Of a stretch of DNA of 43,658 nucleotides, positions 1 through 9,198 are shown in pieces. The notes beneath the pieces are model-generated. The model did not search any database. It had not been told where the DNA came from and was given only the letters and a program-made list of their open reading frames with translations. Positions within the stretch are counted from its first letter, which is position 1. Each line of letters begins with the position of its first letter. The translations under genes were made by a program, and so were the position numbers. Source of the DNA: Duganella alba. Its GTDB lineage: Bacteria; Pseudomonadota; Gammaproteobacteria; Burkholderiales; Burkholderiaceae_D. The stretch spans positions 1 through 43,658 of the forward strand of contig NZ_WKJN01000040.1 in NCBI RefSeq assembly GCF_009674495.1. Reading direction: 5' to 3'.

Positions 1-76
1 GGGGTCAGTGCCGACATTCGGACACGGCCTCAGCCGCGCGCGGCTGAGGCCGTGTCCGAATGTCGGCACTGACCCC
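1..76. repeat. Perfect 76-bp palindrome 3' of msbA
   Basis: Bases 1-38 are the exact reverse complement of bases 39-76, with no spacer. The outer ends read GGGGTCAGTGCC and GGCACTGACCCC. The element stops five bases short of the msbA stop codon, so an msbA transcript would run into a 38-bp hairpin. It starts at the first base of the window and may extend to the left. It shares the GGGGTCAG/CTGACCCC ends with the two 81-bp repeats elsewhere in the window, but its inner sequence differs. A REP-like mobile repeat or a transcript-end hairpin are both possible. Confidence 0.85.
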
Positions 77-81
77 GGTTT

Positions 82-1923
82 TCAGGTTTGAATGCTTTTC
101 TGCGTTTGATATAAACGGGAGTAGATGCCGTTCTGCGCCAGCAGCGCAGCGTGGCTGCCGATTTCGGCGATGCGGCCGCGATCCAGCACCACGATGCGGT
201 CCGCATTTTCGATGGTCGACAGGCGGTGGGCGATGACCACCGTGGTGCGGCCTTTCATCAATACTTCCAGCGCCTGCTGCACCAGCCGCTCGGATTCCGT
301 ATCCAGCGCGCTGGTCGCTTCGTCCAGGATCAGGATCGGCGCATTTTTGTACAGCGCGCGGGCGATCGCCAGGCGCTGGCGCTGGCCACCGGACAGGCGC
401 AAGCCGTTCTCGCCGACCGGCGAGTTATAGCTTTCCGGCTGGCGCACGATGAATTCATGGGCATGCGCGGCGCGCGCCGCCGCTTCCACGCGCTCCATCG
501 ACGGCGCCGGATCACCATAGGCGATGTTGGCCGCCAGCGTGTCGTTGAACAGCACCACGTCCTGCGACACCAGCGCGATCTGCTGGCGCAACGAGGCCAG
601 TGTGTAGTCGCGCAGGTCGGCGCCATCGAGTGCGATGCTGCCGCCGCTGACATCGTAGAAGCGCGGCAGCAGGCCGGCCAGCGTGGTCTTGCCGCTGCCC
701 GAGCTGCCCACCAGCGCGACCGTTTCGCCGGCGGCGATGTCGAGCGACACATGTTCCAGCGCCGGACGCGCGTCCGGGTCCAGCGGCACACCATCGGCGC
801 CGCGATAATGGAAGCTGACGTCGCGCACCGACAGGCGGCCTTCGGCGCGGGCGATGGTCTTCTGGCCCTGGTCTGCCTCCGACTCCAGGTCGATCAGGCC
901 GAACACCGATTCCGCCGCCGCCAGGCCGCGCTGCATCGGTTCGTTAATCTTGGTCAGGTTCTTGATCGGCGACTGCATCGCCATCAGGGCGGTCAGGAAG
1001 CCGACGAAGCCGCCGGCCGACAGCGCGCCGGCCTGGGCGCGGATCAGCGCGAAATAAATCACCGACGACAGCGTGATACCGATCAGCAGCATGATCAGGC
1101 CGGAGTTGAAGGCCGAGGTGGCGGCGTGCTTGACCGCCAGCTGGCGGTTCAGTTTGACCACCTTGCCAAAGCGGTCGCGCTCATACTGCTGGCCGCCGAA
1201 AATCTTCACCACGCGCTGGCCGCTGATGCTTTCGTCAAGCACATTGGTCAGCTCGCCCATGGCGGCCTGGGCGCTGTTGCTGAGCGCGCGCATGCGGCGG
1301 CCGGCGAACACCACCACCGTCGCCACCAGCGGCAGCAGGCCGAGACAAAACAGCGCCAGCTGCCAGTCCACCACGAACAGGGTAATCAGGTAGCCGGTGG
1401 TGGCCACCGAGTCGCGCACCGCGACGTTGACCACGGTCAGGCCGGCCTGCGCCACCTGGGCGGCGTCGAACGCCACCCGCGACAGCGTGGTGCCGGTCGA
1501 CGACTGGTCGAAATAGCGGTTCGGCAGCCGCATGATGCGGGCGAACATGGTTTCGCGCAGATTGGCCTGGACCCGGCTGTTGAGCCACGCCGCGCCGTAT
1601 TCGCCGGCGAAGCTGGACACCATGCGCAGCAGGGCCAGCGCGAAGATCATGGCCGGAATGGTCCACAGTGCGGCCTTGGACGGATCGCGCGGCAGCAAAT
1701 CGCCCAGCGCCTGCTTCATGGCCACCATCATGCCGGTCGACGGCGTCTTGATCACGCCCAGCGCGTTGGCCGGCGTCAGCGCGTCGACCACATTTTGCAG
1801 CTGGCCCAGCAGCAGCACGTCGGTGGCCGCGGCCACAGCGACCGCCAGCAGCGTGACGAGCATGATTCCGCCATAGGGCAGGAATTCCTTGATGAGGCGA
1901 AGATAGAGTTGGCGGCTTGACAC
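82..1923 (-). CDS. msbA: Lipid A export ABC transporter, fused permease/ATPase MsbA
   Basis: Predicted inner-membrane half-transporter of 613 residues that works as a homodimer and flips lipid A-core from the inner to the outer leaflet, using ATP. The N-terminal half has about six hydrophobic segments (roughly residues 17-340). The C-terminal nucleotide-binding domain shows Walker A GSSGSGKTT, signature LSGGQRQR and Walker B ILILDEATSALD, followed by the H-loop VIAHRLS. Length fits the MsbA family. The gene stands alone on the minus strand, divergent from the amidohydrolase gene, and ends five bases before a long palindrome. Other ABC-B exporters look alike, so the lipid A assignment rests on overall resemblance. 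Confidence 0.88.
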   Translation of the reverse strand: MSSRQLYLRLIKEFLPYGGIMLVTLLAVAVAAATDVLLLGQLQNVVDALTPANALGVIKTPSTGMMVAMKQALGDLLPRDPSKAALWTIPAMIFALALLRMVSSFAGEYGAAWLNSRVQANLRETMFARIMRLPNRYFDQSSTGTTLSRVAFDAAQVAQAGLTVVNVAVRDSVATTGYLITLFVVDWQLALFCLGLLPLVATVVVFAGRRMRALSNSAQAAMGELTNVLDESISGQRVVKIFGGQQYERDRFGKVVKLNRQLAVKHAATSAFNSGLIMLLIGITLSSVIYFALIRAQAGALSAGGFVGFLTALMAMQSPIKNLTKINEPMQRGLAAAESVFGLIDLESEADQGQKTIARAEGRLSVRDVSFHYRGADGVPLDPDARPALEHVSLDIAAGETVALVGSSGSGKTTLAGLLPRFYDVSGGSIALDGADLRDYTLASLRQQIALVSQDVVLFNDTLAANIAYGDPAPSMERVEAAARAAHAHEFIVRQPESYNSPVGENGLRLSGGQRQRLAIARALYKNAPILILDEATSALDTESERLVQQALEVLMKGRTTVVIAHRLSTIENADRIVVLDRGRIAEIGSHAALLAQNGIYSRLYQTQKSIQT

Positions 1924-2004
1924 TGGCTATTCACGCTAATAAATACGGGAAGCCCGCATTGTACCCGTCCGGCCACTCGCTCAGCCCAGTTCTGCACGCT
2001 TCGG

Positions 2005-2032
2005 TTGACCAAAACGCAAACTTCGCTACACT
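2005..2032 (+). promoter_or_regulatory. Sigma70-type promoter for the amidohydrolase gene
   Basis: TTGACC (2005-2010) and TACACT (2027-2032) are separated by 16 bases. They sit about 30 bases upstream of the chosen ATG at 2062, in the 138-bp divergent gap shared with msbA. Both hexamers are close to consensus. Confidence 0.55.
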
Positions 2033-2061
2033 CTGAATCTTGCTGCTGAATGGAGAACCCG

Positions 2062-3717
2062 ATGCGCCCCACCTTTTTGACCGCCGCCGTGCTGGCTGCC
2101 TTCGCCCTGCCGGCCCATGCCGACACCATCATCGACCGCGCCAACGGCTACACGCTGACCGCCGCCGGCCAGTTGCAGCGGTTTTCCTCGCTGGCCTTCG
2201 ATGACCTGGGCCGTGTCGTCGCGGTCGGCAGCGAGGCGGAAACGGCGGCCGCGCTGCCGCGCGCGGAGCACATCGACGTGCAGGGCAAGACCCTGCTGCC
2301 AGGGCTGATCGACGCCCACGGCCACGTGTTCGAACTGGGCGAAATCGCCTCCGGCGTGGAGCTCTACAGCCCCACCTCGCTCCCCGGCGCGGTGAAAGCG
2401 GTGGCGGACTTCGCCCGCGCGCACCCGAAAAACGCCTGGATCATCGGCTTCGGCTGGAACCAGGAGATCTGGAAACTGGGCCGCTTCCCCACCGCCGCCG
2501 AGCTGGATATGGTGGTGCGCGACCGTCCGGTGCTGCTGCACCGGGTCGACGGCCACGCCATCTGGGTCAACACCAAGGCACTGGAAATGGCCGGCGTGAC
2601 GCGCGAAACGGCCGATCCGGCCGGCGGCAAGATCGAACGCGACGCCAGCGGCAAGCCGACCGGGGTGCTGGTCGACGCGGCCATGGAGCTGGTCAACAAG
2701 GTGGTGCCGCTGCCGACGCCGGCCGAGGCGCGCGCCACGCTGGACGTGGCGCTGGCGCAGCTGTCCAAGGTCGGCCTGACCAGCGTGCACGATGCCGGCA
2801 TCAAGGTGGTGCAGGACGACATCTACCGCGACTACGCCGACCACGGCAAGCTGACCACCCGCGTCTACGCCATGATCGGCGACACCACGGCCGATTTCGA
2901 CGAGCTGTCCAAGGACGGTCCGCTGAAGTCCTACGCCAACGACGTGTATGCGCTGGCGGCGGTCAAGCTGTATTCGGACGGCGCGCTGGGCAGCCGTGGC
3001 GCGGCGCTGCTGGCGCCATATTCCGACATGCCGTCGACCAAGGGCCTGCTGTTCTACCCGGATGCCGAGATGCGCGCCAAGATGAGCAAGGCGATGAAGG
3101 CCGGCTACCAGGTCAACATCCACGCCATCGGCGACGCCGGCAACCACCAGATCCTCGACGCCTACGCGCAACTGATCCCGCAGTACAAGAACGTCGAACT
3201 GCGCCACCGCATCGAGCATGCGCAGGTGGTCACGCTGGAGGATATCCCGCGCTTCAAACAGCTGGGCATCATCCCGTCGATGCAGCCGACGCACGCCACC
3301 TCGGACCAGAACATGGCCGAGCAGCGCGTCGGCCATGAGCGCATCAAGGGCGCCTACGCCTGGCGCACCTTCCTCGACCAGGGCTCGAAGATCGCCTGCG
3401 GTTCGGACTTCCCGATCGAGTCGCCGAATCCGTTCGAAGGCCTGCACGCGGCGGTCACGCGCCAGAACAATGCCAACGTGCCGGTGGGCGGCTGGTACAA
3501 GAACCAGGCCATGACGATGACCGAAGCGTTCCGCTGCTTCACCCTGGACGCGGCCTGGGCGGCGCACCAGGAAAAGGTCATCGGCTCGCTGGAGCCGGGT
3601 AAGTGGGCCGACTTCATCGTGGTCGACCGCGACATCTTCAAAATTTCGCCTGAGCAACTGGGCAAGACGCAGGTGCTGCAAACCTGGATGGGGGGCAAGC
3701 GGGTGTATAAAAAATAG
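2062..3717 (+). CDS. Secreted amidohydrolase family 3 (YtcJ-like) protein
   Basis: Metal-dependent hydrolase of the amidohydrolase superfamily, YtcJ/PF07969 type, 551 residues. A signal peptide (MRPTFLTAAVLAAFALPAHA) points to export. Metal-site motifs appear in order: HGH in GLIDAHGH, a KLYSDGALGSRG segment that should carry the carboxylated lysine, HAIGD, HRIEHAQ and the late Asp in CGSDFPIES. The ATG at 2062 is preferred over one at 2050 because it follows a GGAGA ribosome site at the usual distance and begins a proper signal peptide. The substrate cannot be read from sequence; family members act on amides or N-acyl compounds. It ends only 13 bases before the hut promoter and no terminator is visible between them, so read-through into hut is possible. 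Confidence 0.85.
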   Translation: MRPTFLTAAVLAAFALPAHADTIIDRANGYTLTAAGQLQRFSSLAFDDLGRVVAVGSEAETAAALPRAEHIDVQGKTLLPGLIDAHGHVFELGEIASGVELYSPTSLPGAVKAVADFARAHPKNAWIIGFGWNQEIWKLGRFPTAAELDMVVRDRPVLLHRVDGHAIWVNTKALEMAGVTRETADPAGGKIERDASGKPTGVLVDAAMELVNKVVPLPTPAEARATLDVALAQLSKVGLTSVHDAGIKVVQDDIYRDYADHGKLTTRVYAMIGDTTADFDELSKDGPLKSYANDVYALAAVKLYSDGALGSRGAALLAPYSDMPSTKGLLFYPDAEMRAKMSKAMKAGYQVNIHAIGDAGNHQILDAYAQLIPQYKNVELRHRIEHAQVVTLEDIPRFKQLGIIPSMQPTHATSDQNMAEQRVGHERIKGAYAWRTFLDQGSKIACGSDFPIESPNPFEGLHAAVTRQNNANVPVGGWYKNQAMTMTEAFRCFTLDAAWAAHQEKVIGSLEPGKWADFIVVDRDIFKISPEQLGKTQVLQTWMGGKRVYKK

Positions 3718-3730
3718 GCAACGCTATGGG

Positions 3731-3759
3731 TTGACTTGGTTGTCTATACAACCTATGCT
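3731..3759 (+). promoter_or_regulatory. hut operon promoter
   Basis: TTGACT (3731-3736) and TATGCT (3754-3759) lie exactly 17 bases apart, a good sigma70-type promoter. It sits 34 bases upstream of the hutU ATG, and an AGGAGA ribosome site is at 3782-3787. The spacer contains a 16-bp palindrome annotated separately. Confidence 0.7.
3738..3753. promoter_or_regulatory. HutC-like operator palindrome
   Basis: GGTTGTCTATACAACC has perfect six-base arms (GGTTGT/ACAACC) around CTAT. Its TTGTnTATACAA core resembles sites known for HutC, the GntR-family repressor that is relieved by urocanate. It lies wholly between the -35 and -10 hexamers, so a bound repressor would block RNA polymerase. No hutC gene is in the window, so the regulator is inferred. 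Confidence 0.65.
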
Positions 3760-3793
3760 GCGGTTATTCCATTACCGCCGCAGGAGACTTCCC

Positions 3794-5497
3794 ATGACCA
3801 GCCAATTCGACAACGACCCACGTTACGACGCCAGCCGGGACATCCGCGCGCCGCGTGGCCCGGAGCGCACCTGCAAGAACTGGGGCGCGGAGGCGGCCTA
3901 CCGCATGATCCAGAATAATCTGGACAAGGAAGTGGCGGAGAATCCGAAGCATCTGGTGGTCTACGGCGGCATCGGCCGCGCCGCCCGCAACTGGGAGTGC
4001 TACGACCAGATCCTGGCGTCGCTGCGTGAGCTGGAAGACAATCAAACCCTGCTGATCCAGTCCGGCAAGCCGGTCGGCGTGTTCCAGACTCACGAAGACG
4101 CGCCGCGCGTGCTGATCGCCAATTCCAACCTGGTGCCGAAGTGGGCCAACTGGGAACACTTCAATGAACTGGACCGCAAGGGCCTGTTCATGTACGGCCA
4201 GATGACGGCCGGTTCGTGGATCTATATCGGCACCCAGGGCATCGTGCAGGGCACCTTCGAGACCTTCGCCGAAGCGGGCCGTCAGCACTTCGGCGGCGAC
4301 CTGAAAGGCCGCTGGGTGCTGACTGCGGGCCTGGGCGGCATGGGCGGCGCGCAGCCGCTGGCCGCCACCATGGCCGGCGCCGTGTCGCTGACTATCGAGT
4401 GCCAGCAGAGCAGCATCGACTTCCGCCTGCGCACGCGCTATCTGGACAAGCAGGCCGCGTCGATCGACGAGGCGCTGGAACTGATCAAGCTGCACAAGGC
4501 GAACGGCGACGCGATCTCCATCGGCCTGCTGGGCAACGCGGCCGACGTGCTGCCGGAGCTGGTGCGCCGCGCCAAGGCCGGCGGCATCGTGCCGGACGTG
4601 GTCACCGACCAGACCTCGGCGCATGACCTCATCAACGGCTACCTGCCGCAAGGCTGGAACGTGGCCGACTGGAAGGCGGCGCAGCAGGACGTGGCGCGCC
4701 ATGCGGAACTGAAGGCCGCCGCCACCGCATCGTGCGCGGTGCACGTGCAGGCGATGCTGGACTTCCAGGCGCTGGGCGCCAAGGTGGTCGACTACGGCAA
4801 CAACATCCGCCAGGTGGCGTTCGACCACGGCGTGCAGAACGCCTTCGATTTCCCCGGCTTTGTGCCGGCCTATATTCGTCCGCAGTTCTGCGAAGGACGC
4901 GGCCCGTTCCGCTGGGTGGCGCTGTCCGGCGATCCGGAGGACATCTACAAGACCGACGCCAAGATCAAGGAGCTGTTCCCGCACCATGCGCAGGTGCACC
5001 GATGGCTGGACATGGCGCGCGAGCGCATCGCCTTCCAGGGCCTGCCGGCGCGTATCTGCTGGCTGGGCCTGGGCGAGCGCCACATCGCCGGCCTGGCGTT
5101 CAACGAGATGGTGCGCAACGGCGAACTGAAAGCGCCGGTGGTGATTGGCCGCGACCACCTGGATACCGGCTCGGTCGCCAGCCCTAACCGCGAAACCGAG
5201 GCGATGAAGGACGGCACCGACGCCGTCTCCGACTGGCCGCTGCTGAACGCGCTGCTGAACACCGCCGGCGGTGCCACCTGGGTGTCGCTGCACCACGGCG
5301 GTGGCGTCGGCATGGGATACTCGCAGCATTCCGGCGTGGTGATCGTGGCCGATGGCACCGACGCCGCCGCCAAGCGCCTGGCGCGCGTGCTGGTCAACGA
5401 CAGCGGCTCGGGCGTGATGCGTCACGCCGATGCCGGCTACGAAACCGCAGTCGCCTGCGCCAAGCGCAATGGCCTGAACCTTCCAATGATTAAATGA
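3794..5497 (+). CDS. hutU: Urocanate hydratase HutU
   Basis: Second step of histidine breakdown: urocanate plus water to 4-imidazolone-5-propionate, using tightly bound NAD+ as an electrophile. The product is cytoplasmic, 567 residues, typical length. The NAD-binding glycine-rich segment GLGGMGGAQ is near residues 180-187, and the conserved active-site region with Cys (RPQFCEGRGPFRW) is present. The open frame extends upstream to 3731 through the promoter, but the ATG at 3794 has an AGGAGA ribosome site seven bases before it and starts with the family's usual N-terminus. First gene of a six-gene operon; its stop overlaps the hutH start. Confidence 0.96.
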   Translation: MTSQFDNDPRYDASRDIRAPRGPERTCKNWGAEAAYRMIQNNLDKEVAENPKHLVVYGGIGRAARNWECYDQILASLRELEDNQTLLIQSGKPVGVFQTHEDAPRVLIANSNLVPKWANWEHFNELDRKGLFMYGQMTAGSWIYIGTQGIVQGTFETFAEAGRQHFGGDLKGRWVLTAGLGGMGGAQPLAATMAGAVSLTIECQQSSIDFRLRTRYLDKQAASIDEALELIKLHKANGDAISIGLLGNAADVLPELVRRAKAGGIVPDVVTDQTSAHDLINGYLPQGWNVADWKAAQQDVARHAELKAAATASCAVHVQAMLDFQALGAKVVDYGNNIRQVAFDHGVQNAFDFPGFVPAYIRPQFCEGRGPFRWVALSGDPEDIYKTDAKIKELFPHHAQVHRWLDMARERIAFQGLPARICWLGLGERHIAGLAFNEMVRNGELKAPVVIGRDHLDTGSVASPNRETEAMKDGTDAVSDWPLLNALLNTAGGATWVSLHHGGGVGMGYSQHSGVVIVADGTDAAAKRLARVLVNDSGSGVMRHADAGYETAVACAKRNGLNLPMIK

Positions 5498-7044
5498 TTG
5501 AAGCTATGAACCTGACTCTCAAACCCGGCGCCATGACGCTGTCCGAACTGCGCGCCGTGTGGACCGCCGCCGCGCCGCTGACGCTGGCCGCTGAAGCCTA
5601 TCCTGTGATCGAAGCCGCCGCCGCCGCCGTGCAGGCGATTGTCGCCAAGGGCGACGCCGCCTACGGCATCAACACCGGTTTCGGCCTGCTGGCCAAGACC
5701 CGCATCCCGGACGAAAAGCTGGAGCAGCTGCAGCGCAACCTGATCCTGTCGCATTCGGTGGGCACGGGCGAGCTGATGTCGGACGCCGTCTGCCGCCTGA
5801 TCCTGCTGATGAAAATCGGCAGTCTGGCGCGCGGCTACTCGGGCGTGCGTCCGCTGATCGTCAACACGCTGATCGCGCTGTACAACGCCGGCATCATGCC
5901 GGCCATTCCGGCCAAGGGTTCGGTCGGCGCATCGGGCGACCTGGCGCCGCTGTCGCACATGACGCTGGCGATGCTGGGCGTGGGCCAGGTGCGCGTCAAC
6001 GGTGTGCTGATGGACGCTGTCGATGCGCTGAAGGCCGCCAACATCGAGCCGGTGGTGCTGGCCGCGAAGGAGGGCCTGGCGCTGATCAACGGCACCCAGG
6101 TGTCGACCGCGCTGGCGCTGCATGGCCTGTTCATGGCCGAGCGTCTGCTGGAAGCGGGCATGGTGTCCGGCGCGCTGTCGCTGGATGCGGCCAAGGGTTC
6201 CGATTCGCCGTTCGACGCGCGCGTGCATGAAGTGCGCGGCCAGCCGGGCCAGATCGCCGCTGCTGCCATCTATCGCAAGCTGGTGTCGGACAGTGCGATC
6301 CGCGCCTCGCACCTGGTGGGCGACGAACGCGTGCAGGATCCTTACTGCCTGCGCTGCCAGCCACAGGTGATGGGCGCCTGCTGGGACATCATCAACAACG
6401 CCGCGCGCACGCTGCTGATCGAAGCCAATGCGGTCACTGACAATCCGCTGTTGTTCAAGGATGGCGAACTGTCGGTGGTGGTCTCGGGCGGTAACTTCCA
6501 CGCCGAGCCGGTGGCGTTTGCCGCCGATACGCTGGCGCTGGCCATCGCGGAAATCGGCTCGATCTCCGAGCGCCGCGTGTCGTTGCTGATCGACGCCACC
6601 TTGTCCGGCCTGCCGCCGTTCCTGGTGCGTGATCCGGGCGTGAATTCGGGCTTCATGATCGCCCACGTGACCGCCGCCGCGCTGGCGTCGGAGAACAAGT
6701 CGCTGGCGCATCCGGGCAGCGTGGACACCATTCCAACCTCGGCCAATCAGGAAGACCATGTCAGCATGGCGACTTACGCGGCGCGCCGCCTGGACGATAT
6801 GGCGCAGAATACGGCTGTCATCATCGGCATCGAGCTGCTGGCGGCGGCGCAGGGCATCGATTTCCACCGTCCGCTGAAAACCTCGCCGCATCTGGAACAC
6901 GTGCATGAGCAGCTGCGCCAGAAGGTGCCGTTTTACGAGGAAGACCGCTTCTTCGCACCGGACATCGAAGCGGCCAAGGGCATGGTGATGCGCGGCGAAT
7001 TGAGCGCGTCGTGCAAGGAGCTGTTCACGTCTCTGCATCCGTAA
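5494..7044 (+). CDS. hutH: Histidine ammonia-lyase HutH
   Basis: First step of histidine degradation: non-oxidative deamination of histidine to urocanate and ammonia, in the cytoplasm. The Ala-Ser-Gly triplet that cyclises to the MIO cofactor is at residues 146-148 in GSVGASGDLAPLSHM. The 516-residue length is normal. The ATG at 5494 overlaps the hutU stop (ATGA), which suggests translational coupling; a second in-frame ATG at 5506 would remove four residues and cannot be excluded, since neither has a strong ribosome site. Confidence 0.96.
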   Translation: MIEAMNLTLKPGAMTLSELRAVWTAAAPLTLAAEAYPVIEAAAAAVQAIVAKGDAAYGINTGFGLLAKTRIPDEKLEQLQRNLILSHSVGTGELMSDAVCRLILLMKIGSLARGYSGVRPLIVNTLIALYNAGIMPAIPAKGSVGASGDLAPLSHMTLAMLGVGQVRVNGVLMDAVDALKAANIEPVVLAAKEGLALINGTQVSTALALHGLFMAERLLEAGMVSGALSLDAAKGSDSPFDARVHEVRGQPGQIAAAAIYRKLVSDSAIRASHLVGDERVQDPYCLRCQPQVMGACWDIINNAARTLLIEANAVTDNPLLFKDGELSVVVSGGNFHAEPVAFAADTLALAIAEIGSISERRVSLLIDATLSGLPPFLVRDPGVNSGFMIAHVTAAALASENKSLAHPGSVDTIPTSANQEDHVSMATYAARRLDDMAQNTAVIIGIELLAAAQGIDFHRPLKTSPHLEHVHEQLRQKVPFYEEDRFFAPDIEAAKGMVMRGELSASCKELFTSLHP

Positions 7045-7054
7045 GGAGTAGCGC

Positions 7055-7840
7055 ATGGATTATCAATTCAAAGCAGGCAGTATTCCCTTGCTGGTGTCCA
7101 TGCCGCATGTGGGCACCGACATTCCCGACGACGTGCTGGCGGCGATGACGCCGGCCGCCGTCGACAAGCAGGACACCGACTGGCATCTGGTGCGCCTGTA
7201 TGAGTTCCTTGGTGAGATGGGCGCGTCGGTGCTGTCGGCGCGCTGGTCGCGCTACGTGATCGACTTGAACCGGCCGCCGGAAAACACCAATCTGTATCCG
7301 GGGCAGGACACCACCGGCCTGTGCCCGGTCGACACCTTCCACCGCGAGCCGCTGTACCGCGAAGGCCGCACGCCGGACGAGGCGGAGGTCAAGCGCCGGC
7401 TGCAGGCGTACTGGAAGCCGTATCACGACCAGCTGCGCTCCGAACTGGATCGCCTGCTGGCGCTGCACGGCCGCGTGGTGCTGTGGGATGCGCATTCGAT
7501 CGCCTCGGTAGTGCCGCGCTTCTTCGAGGGCAAGCTGCCGGACCTGAACTTCGGCACGGCCGACGGCAAGAGCTGCGCTGCTGGCCTGAGCGACGCCATC
7601 GTTGCGCGCGCGCAGGGCGGCGACTACACCATCGCCGTCAATGGCCGCTTCAAGGGCGGGCATATCACGCGTTTCTACGGTGAGCCGGCGCGGGGTGTGC
7701 ATGCGATCCAGCTGGAGATGTGCCAATCGACGTATATGGATGAAGATGCCCCGTATGGCTATCGCGCCGACCTGGCCGCGCAGGTGCAGCAGCCGCTGCG
7801 CGCGATGATGCAGGCCGCCGCCGACTGGGTGGGTGCATGA
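7055..7840 (+). CDS. hutG: N-formylglutamate deformylase HutG
   Basis: Last step of the five-step hut route: N-formylglutamate to glutamate and formate. The 261-residue product begins in the family manner, with PLLVSMPHVGTDIP, and keeps the metal-binding-type WDAHSI segment and the VNGRFKGGHITRFYG stretch. An AAGGAG ribosome site (7043-7048) overlaps the hutH stop. It is followed by hutF with an ATGA overlap. Presence with hutF, rather than a formiminoglutamase of the four-step route, fixes the pathway variant. Confidence 0.93.
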   Translation: MDYQFKAGSIPLLVSMPHVGTDIPDDVLAAMTPAAVDKQDTDWHLVRLYEFLGEMGASVLSARWSRYVIDLNRPPENTNLYPGQDTTGLCPVDTFHREPLYREGRTPDEAEVKRRLQAYWKPYHDQLRSELDRLLALHGRVVLWDAHSIASVVPRFFEGKLPDLNFGTADGKSCAAGLSDAIVARAQGGDYTIAVNGRFKGGHITRFYGEPARGVHAIQLEMCQSTYMDEDAPYGYRADLAAQVQQPLRAMMQAAADWVGA

Positions 7841-9198
7841 GCAAGCTGTTTGCACGCCATGCCCTGCTGCCGGATGGCTGGGCCGGCGATGTGCTGATCG
7901 AGTGGGATGCCACAGGCGCCATCACGGCGGTGACGCCCGGCGCCCCTGGTGACGGTGTGGAGCGCGTCGAATATGCGCTGCCTGGCATGATCAACCTGCA
8001 TTCGCACAGCTTCCAGCGCGCCCTGGGCGGCCGCACGGAAAAGGCCGGCGACAGCAAAGACAGCTTCTGGACCTGGCGCGAGCTGATGTACCGCTTCGCG
8101 CGCAACATCACGCCCGAGCACATCGAAGCCATCGCCGCGCAGCTGTTCAGCGAATGCCTGCGCCATGGCTACACGTCACTATGCGAGTTCCACTATGTGC
8201 AACGGGCGCCGAACGGCGCCATGTATGCGCGGCCGGCGGAAACGGCGGAGCGCGTCATTGCCGCCGCACGGTTGGCCGGAATCGGCATGACCATGCTGCC
8301 GGTGTTGTATAGTTATTCCGGCTTTGGTGAAAAGGCGCTGAAACCGGAGCAGCAGCGTTTTAAAACCGATGCGCAGGATGTGTTGCGGATCGTCGAGGCG
8401 CTGGAACCGTTGCGCGATGCGCAGGTGGAAGTGGGCGTGGCGCCGCATTCGCTGCGCGCGGCCTCGGTGGCGCAGATCCAGGAAGTGCTGGCGACGCTGC
8501 CGAAGGCGCGTCCGGTGCACATCCACATCGCCGAGCAGCAGGCGGAAGTGCAGCAATCGCTGGACTGGAGCGGACGCCGCCCGGTGCAGTGGCTGCTGGA
8601 GAACATGAATGTGGACCAGCGCTGGTGCCTGATCCATGCGACGCATCTGGACGATGAGGAAGTCAGCGGCATCGCCCGCAGCGGCGCGGTGGCGGGCCTG
8701 TGCCCGACCACGGAAGCGAATCTCGGCGACGGCCTGTTCCCGCTGGAACCCTTCCTGGCGCAGGGCGGCCGCTTCGGCATCGGCAGCGACAGCCATGTGT
8801 CGCAAAGCGCGGTGGAGGAGCTGCGCTGGCTGGAATACGGACAGCGGCTCCAACACCAGCGCCGCAATATCGCGGTGTCGGACAGCGAGCGCCATGTCGG
8901 CGACTTCCTGTGGCAGGGCGCCTTGCGGGGCGGCGCGCTGGCGGCGGGACGGCCGGTGGGCGCACTGGCGCCGGGCCATCGCGCGGACGTGGTCGTGCTG
9001 GATGACGATCATCCGAATATGTTTGGGTTGGTGCTGGACGAAGTACTCGGCAGCTTTGTCTTCAGCGGCAACGACAATCTGGTCAAGGACGTCATGGTCG
9101 GCGGCCAGTGGGTAGTGCGCAATCAGCAGCATGTGGCGCAGCAGGCGATCGCTGCGCGCTTCAAGCAGACCTTGGCCGAACTGAGGGAGTTCCGATGA
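7837..9198 (+). CDS. hutF: Formimidoylglutamate deiminase HutF
   Basis: Converts N-formimino-L-glutamate to N-formyl-L-glutamate and ammonia, feeding HutG. It is a 453-residue amidohydrolase-superfamily enzyme. The metal ligands are visible as HSH in INLHSHSFQRALGG, His in HIHIAEQ, THLD, and Asp in GSDSHVSQ, and C-terminal PGHRADVVVLD is typical. The start overlaps the hutG stop (ATGA) and its own stop overlaps hutD, so hutG-F-D are probably translationally coupled. Confidence 0.94.
   Translation: MSKLFARHALLPDGWAGDVLIEWDATGAITAVTPGAPGDGVERVEYALPGMINLHSHSFQRALGGRTEKAGDSKDSFWTWRELMYRFARNITPEHIEAIAAQLFSECLRHGYTSLCEFHYVQRAPNGAMYARPAETAERVIAAARLAGIGMTMLPVLYSYSGFGEKALKPEQQRFKTDAQDVLRIVEALEPLRDAQVEVGVAPHSLRAASVAQIQEVLATLPKARPVHIHIAEQQAEVQQSLDWSGRRPVQWLLENMNVDQRWCLIHATHLDDEEVSGIARSGAVAGLCPTTEANLGDGLFPLEPFLAQGGRFGIGSDSHVSQSAVEELRWLEYGQRLQHQRRNIAVSDSERHVGDFLWQGALRGGALAAGRPVGALAPGHRADVVVLDDDHPNMFGLVLDEVLGSFVFSGNDNLVKDVMVGGQWVVRNQQHVAQQAIAARFKQTLAELREFR

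Noticed and set aside
2026..3681. Long minus-strand open frame antisense to the amidohydrolase gene
   Set aside because: Translation is Arg/His/Val-rich without any family motif; the plus-strand frame has full amidohydrolase motifs and a promoter.
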